From assembly GCA_964354135.1 (NCBI GenBank), contig CAYGZA010000064.1, positions 1 through 23,552 on the forward strand: DNA of 23,552 nucleotides, in the 5' to 3' direction. Of this stretch, positions 22,474 through 23,552 are shown one piece after another. The stretch's first letter is position 1; each line of letters starts with the position of its first letter. A program made the translations under genes and the position numbers. A model generated the notes under the pieces. It was not told where the DNA came from, made no database searches, and saw only the letters and a program-made list of their open reading frames with translations. The stretch is from CAYGZA01 sp964354135. Lineage in GTDB: Bacteria; Planctomycetota; Planctomycetia; Pirellulales; Thermoguttaceae.

Positions 22474-23552
22474 ATGAGACGACGCGTCGTGGTTACCGGA
22501 ATCGGCTGGGTCACTCCGCTGGGCGCGGAGATCGAGCCGGTGTGGAAGCGGCTCCTGGCCGGGGAGTCGGGGGTCGGCTACATCACGCTGTTCGATGCCA
22601 GCAGCTTCCCCACGAAGATCTCCGCCGAGGTCCGCGGCTGGGACATCTCCGACGTGGGCGAAGACCCCGAGCAGTGGAAATACCAGGGCCGCCACACGCA
22701 CTTCGCCGTCGGCGCCGCCAAGAAGGCCGTGGCCGACTCGGGTCTCAATCCCGGGCACGTCGACCCGACCCGGTTCGGCGTCTACACCGGCAGCGGCGAA
22801 GGCCAGCAGGATTTCGACTGCTTCACCGAGATGATGGTGGCCGCCCTGGACGGGGGCAACCTCGACCTCGTCAAGTTCACCAAGAAGGGACTGGAGATCC
22901 TCCACCCGCTGGCCGAGCTGGAGCGGGAGCCGAACATGCCGGCCAGCCACCTGGCCGCCATGTTCAATGCGCAAGGCCCCAACGTCAACTGCCTGACCGC
23001 CTGCGCCGCCAGCAGCCAGGCCGTCGGCGAGGCCACCGAGATCATCCGCCGCGGCGAGGCCGACGTCATGCTCTCCGGCGGCACCCACACGATGATCCAT
23101 CCCCTGGGAGTCACCGGCTTCTGCCTCCTGACCGCCCTGAGCACCCGCAACGACGAGCCGCAAAAGGCCTCGCGGCCCTTCGATCGCGACCGCGACGGCT
23201 TCGTGATCGGCGAGGGGGCGGGAATGGTCGTGCTCGAAGCCCTCGAACACGCCCGCGCCCGAGGCGCCCGCATCTACGGCGAGATCGTCGGCTACGGCTC
23301 CACCGCCGACGCCTTCCGCATCACCGACACGCACCCCGAGGGCCGCGGCGCGATCTCCTGCATCCGCATGGCCTTGAAGGACGCGGGAGTCGACCGCGTC
23401 GATTACATCAACGCCCACGGCACGAGCACCGCCGTCAACGACAAGGTGGAGACGCTGGCCATCAAGCAGGTTTTCGGCAAAGATGCCTACCGCATTCCCG
23501 TTTCCAGCACCAAGAGCATGATGGGCCACCTGATCGCCGCGGCCGGGGCCAC
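22474..23552 (+). CDS. fabF: Beta-ketoacyl-ACP synthase (FabF/KAS II type), truncated by window edge
   Basis: Condenses acyl-ACP with malonyl-ACP. The 359 residues visible start MRRRVVVTGIGWVTPLGAEI, typical of FabF-type KAS. The catalytic triad is complete: Cys177 in LTACAASSQA, His315 in INAHGTST and, after Lys347 (STKSMMGH), His352. The DRDGFVIGEGAGMVVLE block is present. Compared with a standard 410-415-aa FabF, about 50-60 residues are missing only because the window ends. An insertion-like segment around residues 115-150 (FTEMMVAALDGGNLDLVKF...) is normal KAS dimer-lid territory. GAGGAG 8 nt before ATG 22474 supports the start. It is the last visible member of the operon, which may continue. 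Confidence 0.94.
   Translation, partial: MRRRVVVTGIGWVTPLGAEIEPVWKRLLAGESGVGYITLFDASSFPTKISAEVRGWDISDVGEDPEQWKYQGRHTHFAVGAAKKAVADSGLNPGHVDPTRFGVYTGSGEGQQDFDCFTEMMVAALDGGNLDLVKFTKKGLEILHPLAELEREPNMPASHLAAMFNAQGPNVNCLTACAASSQAVGEATEIIRRGEADVMLSGGTHTMIHPLGVTGFCLLTALSTRNDEPQKASRPFDRDRDGFVIGEGAGMVVLEALEHARARGARIYGEIVGYGSTADAFRITDTHPEGRGAISCIRMALKDAGVDRVDYINAHGTSTAVNDKVETLAIKQVFGKDAYRIPVSSTKSMMGHLIAAAGA

Noticed and set aside
21706..23529. 607-codon open frame on the minus strand
   Set aside because: Antisense to ACP, hotdog and FabF genes, each with conserved active-site residues on the plus strand.

Overview
The window looks like a chromosomal segment of a GC-rich planctomycete. This is inferred from the gene repertoire: a secreted 3-keto-disaccharide hydrolase (DUF1080) protein, a Tat-exported protein next to a secreted glycosidase-like protein, a large GH2 enzyme, an enlarged acyl carrier protein in a FabZ-FabG-ACP-hotdog-FabF cluster, a benzoate-CoA-ligase-type enzyme and abundant small palindromic repeats. 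No rRNA, tRNA, CRISPR array or complete insertion sequence was seen.

Layout. Positions 1-410 hold no gene but three strong inverted repeats. A 666-residue unrecognised protein (411-2411, +) converges on a minus-strand pair, a STAS-domain protein followed by a short GspE/PilB-type ATPase (4178-2469). Divergent from that pair is a plus-strand operon (4359-8311): a Tat-exported deacetylase-like protein, a secreted glycosidase-like protein with an inserted carbohydrate-binding-like domain, and an aldo/keto reductase whose start overlaps the preceding stop. A small SHOCT-like protein (8493-8762) and a secreted GH2 enzyme of 1197 residues (8952-12545) follow.

Positions 12.6-16.1 kb form an accessory patch on the minus strand: a Phd/VapC-type toxin-antitoxin pair whose toxin has lost its middle, a secreted DUF1080 protein, a DUF4160/DUF2442 pair, a two-helix membrane protein of visibly lower GC, and copies of a GTAG-led palindromic repeat.

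The last third turns to acyl and aromatic metabolism and stress. On the minus strand are a benzoate-CoA-ligase family enzyme with a clear sigma70-type promoter, an AroH-type chorismate mutase, and two Hsp20 genes. The Hsp20 pair is preceded by an exact match to the sigma54 -24/-12 consensus, with an inverted repeat about 80-90 bp further upstream where an enhancer-binding protein would be expected. On the plus strand a type II fatty-acid-synthase-like operon begins at 20054 and runs off the right edge inside FabF. It has two paralogous hotdog dehydratases, a ketoreductase, a long ACP and a ketosynthase, and no enoyl reductase is visible within the window.

The most interesting items are the sigma54-type control region of the Hsp20 pair, the specialised FAS cluster with its enlarged ACP, and the internally deleted VapC with an intact antitoxin. 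Functions come from recognised motifs only; no database search was possible.
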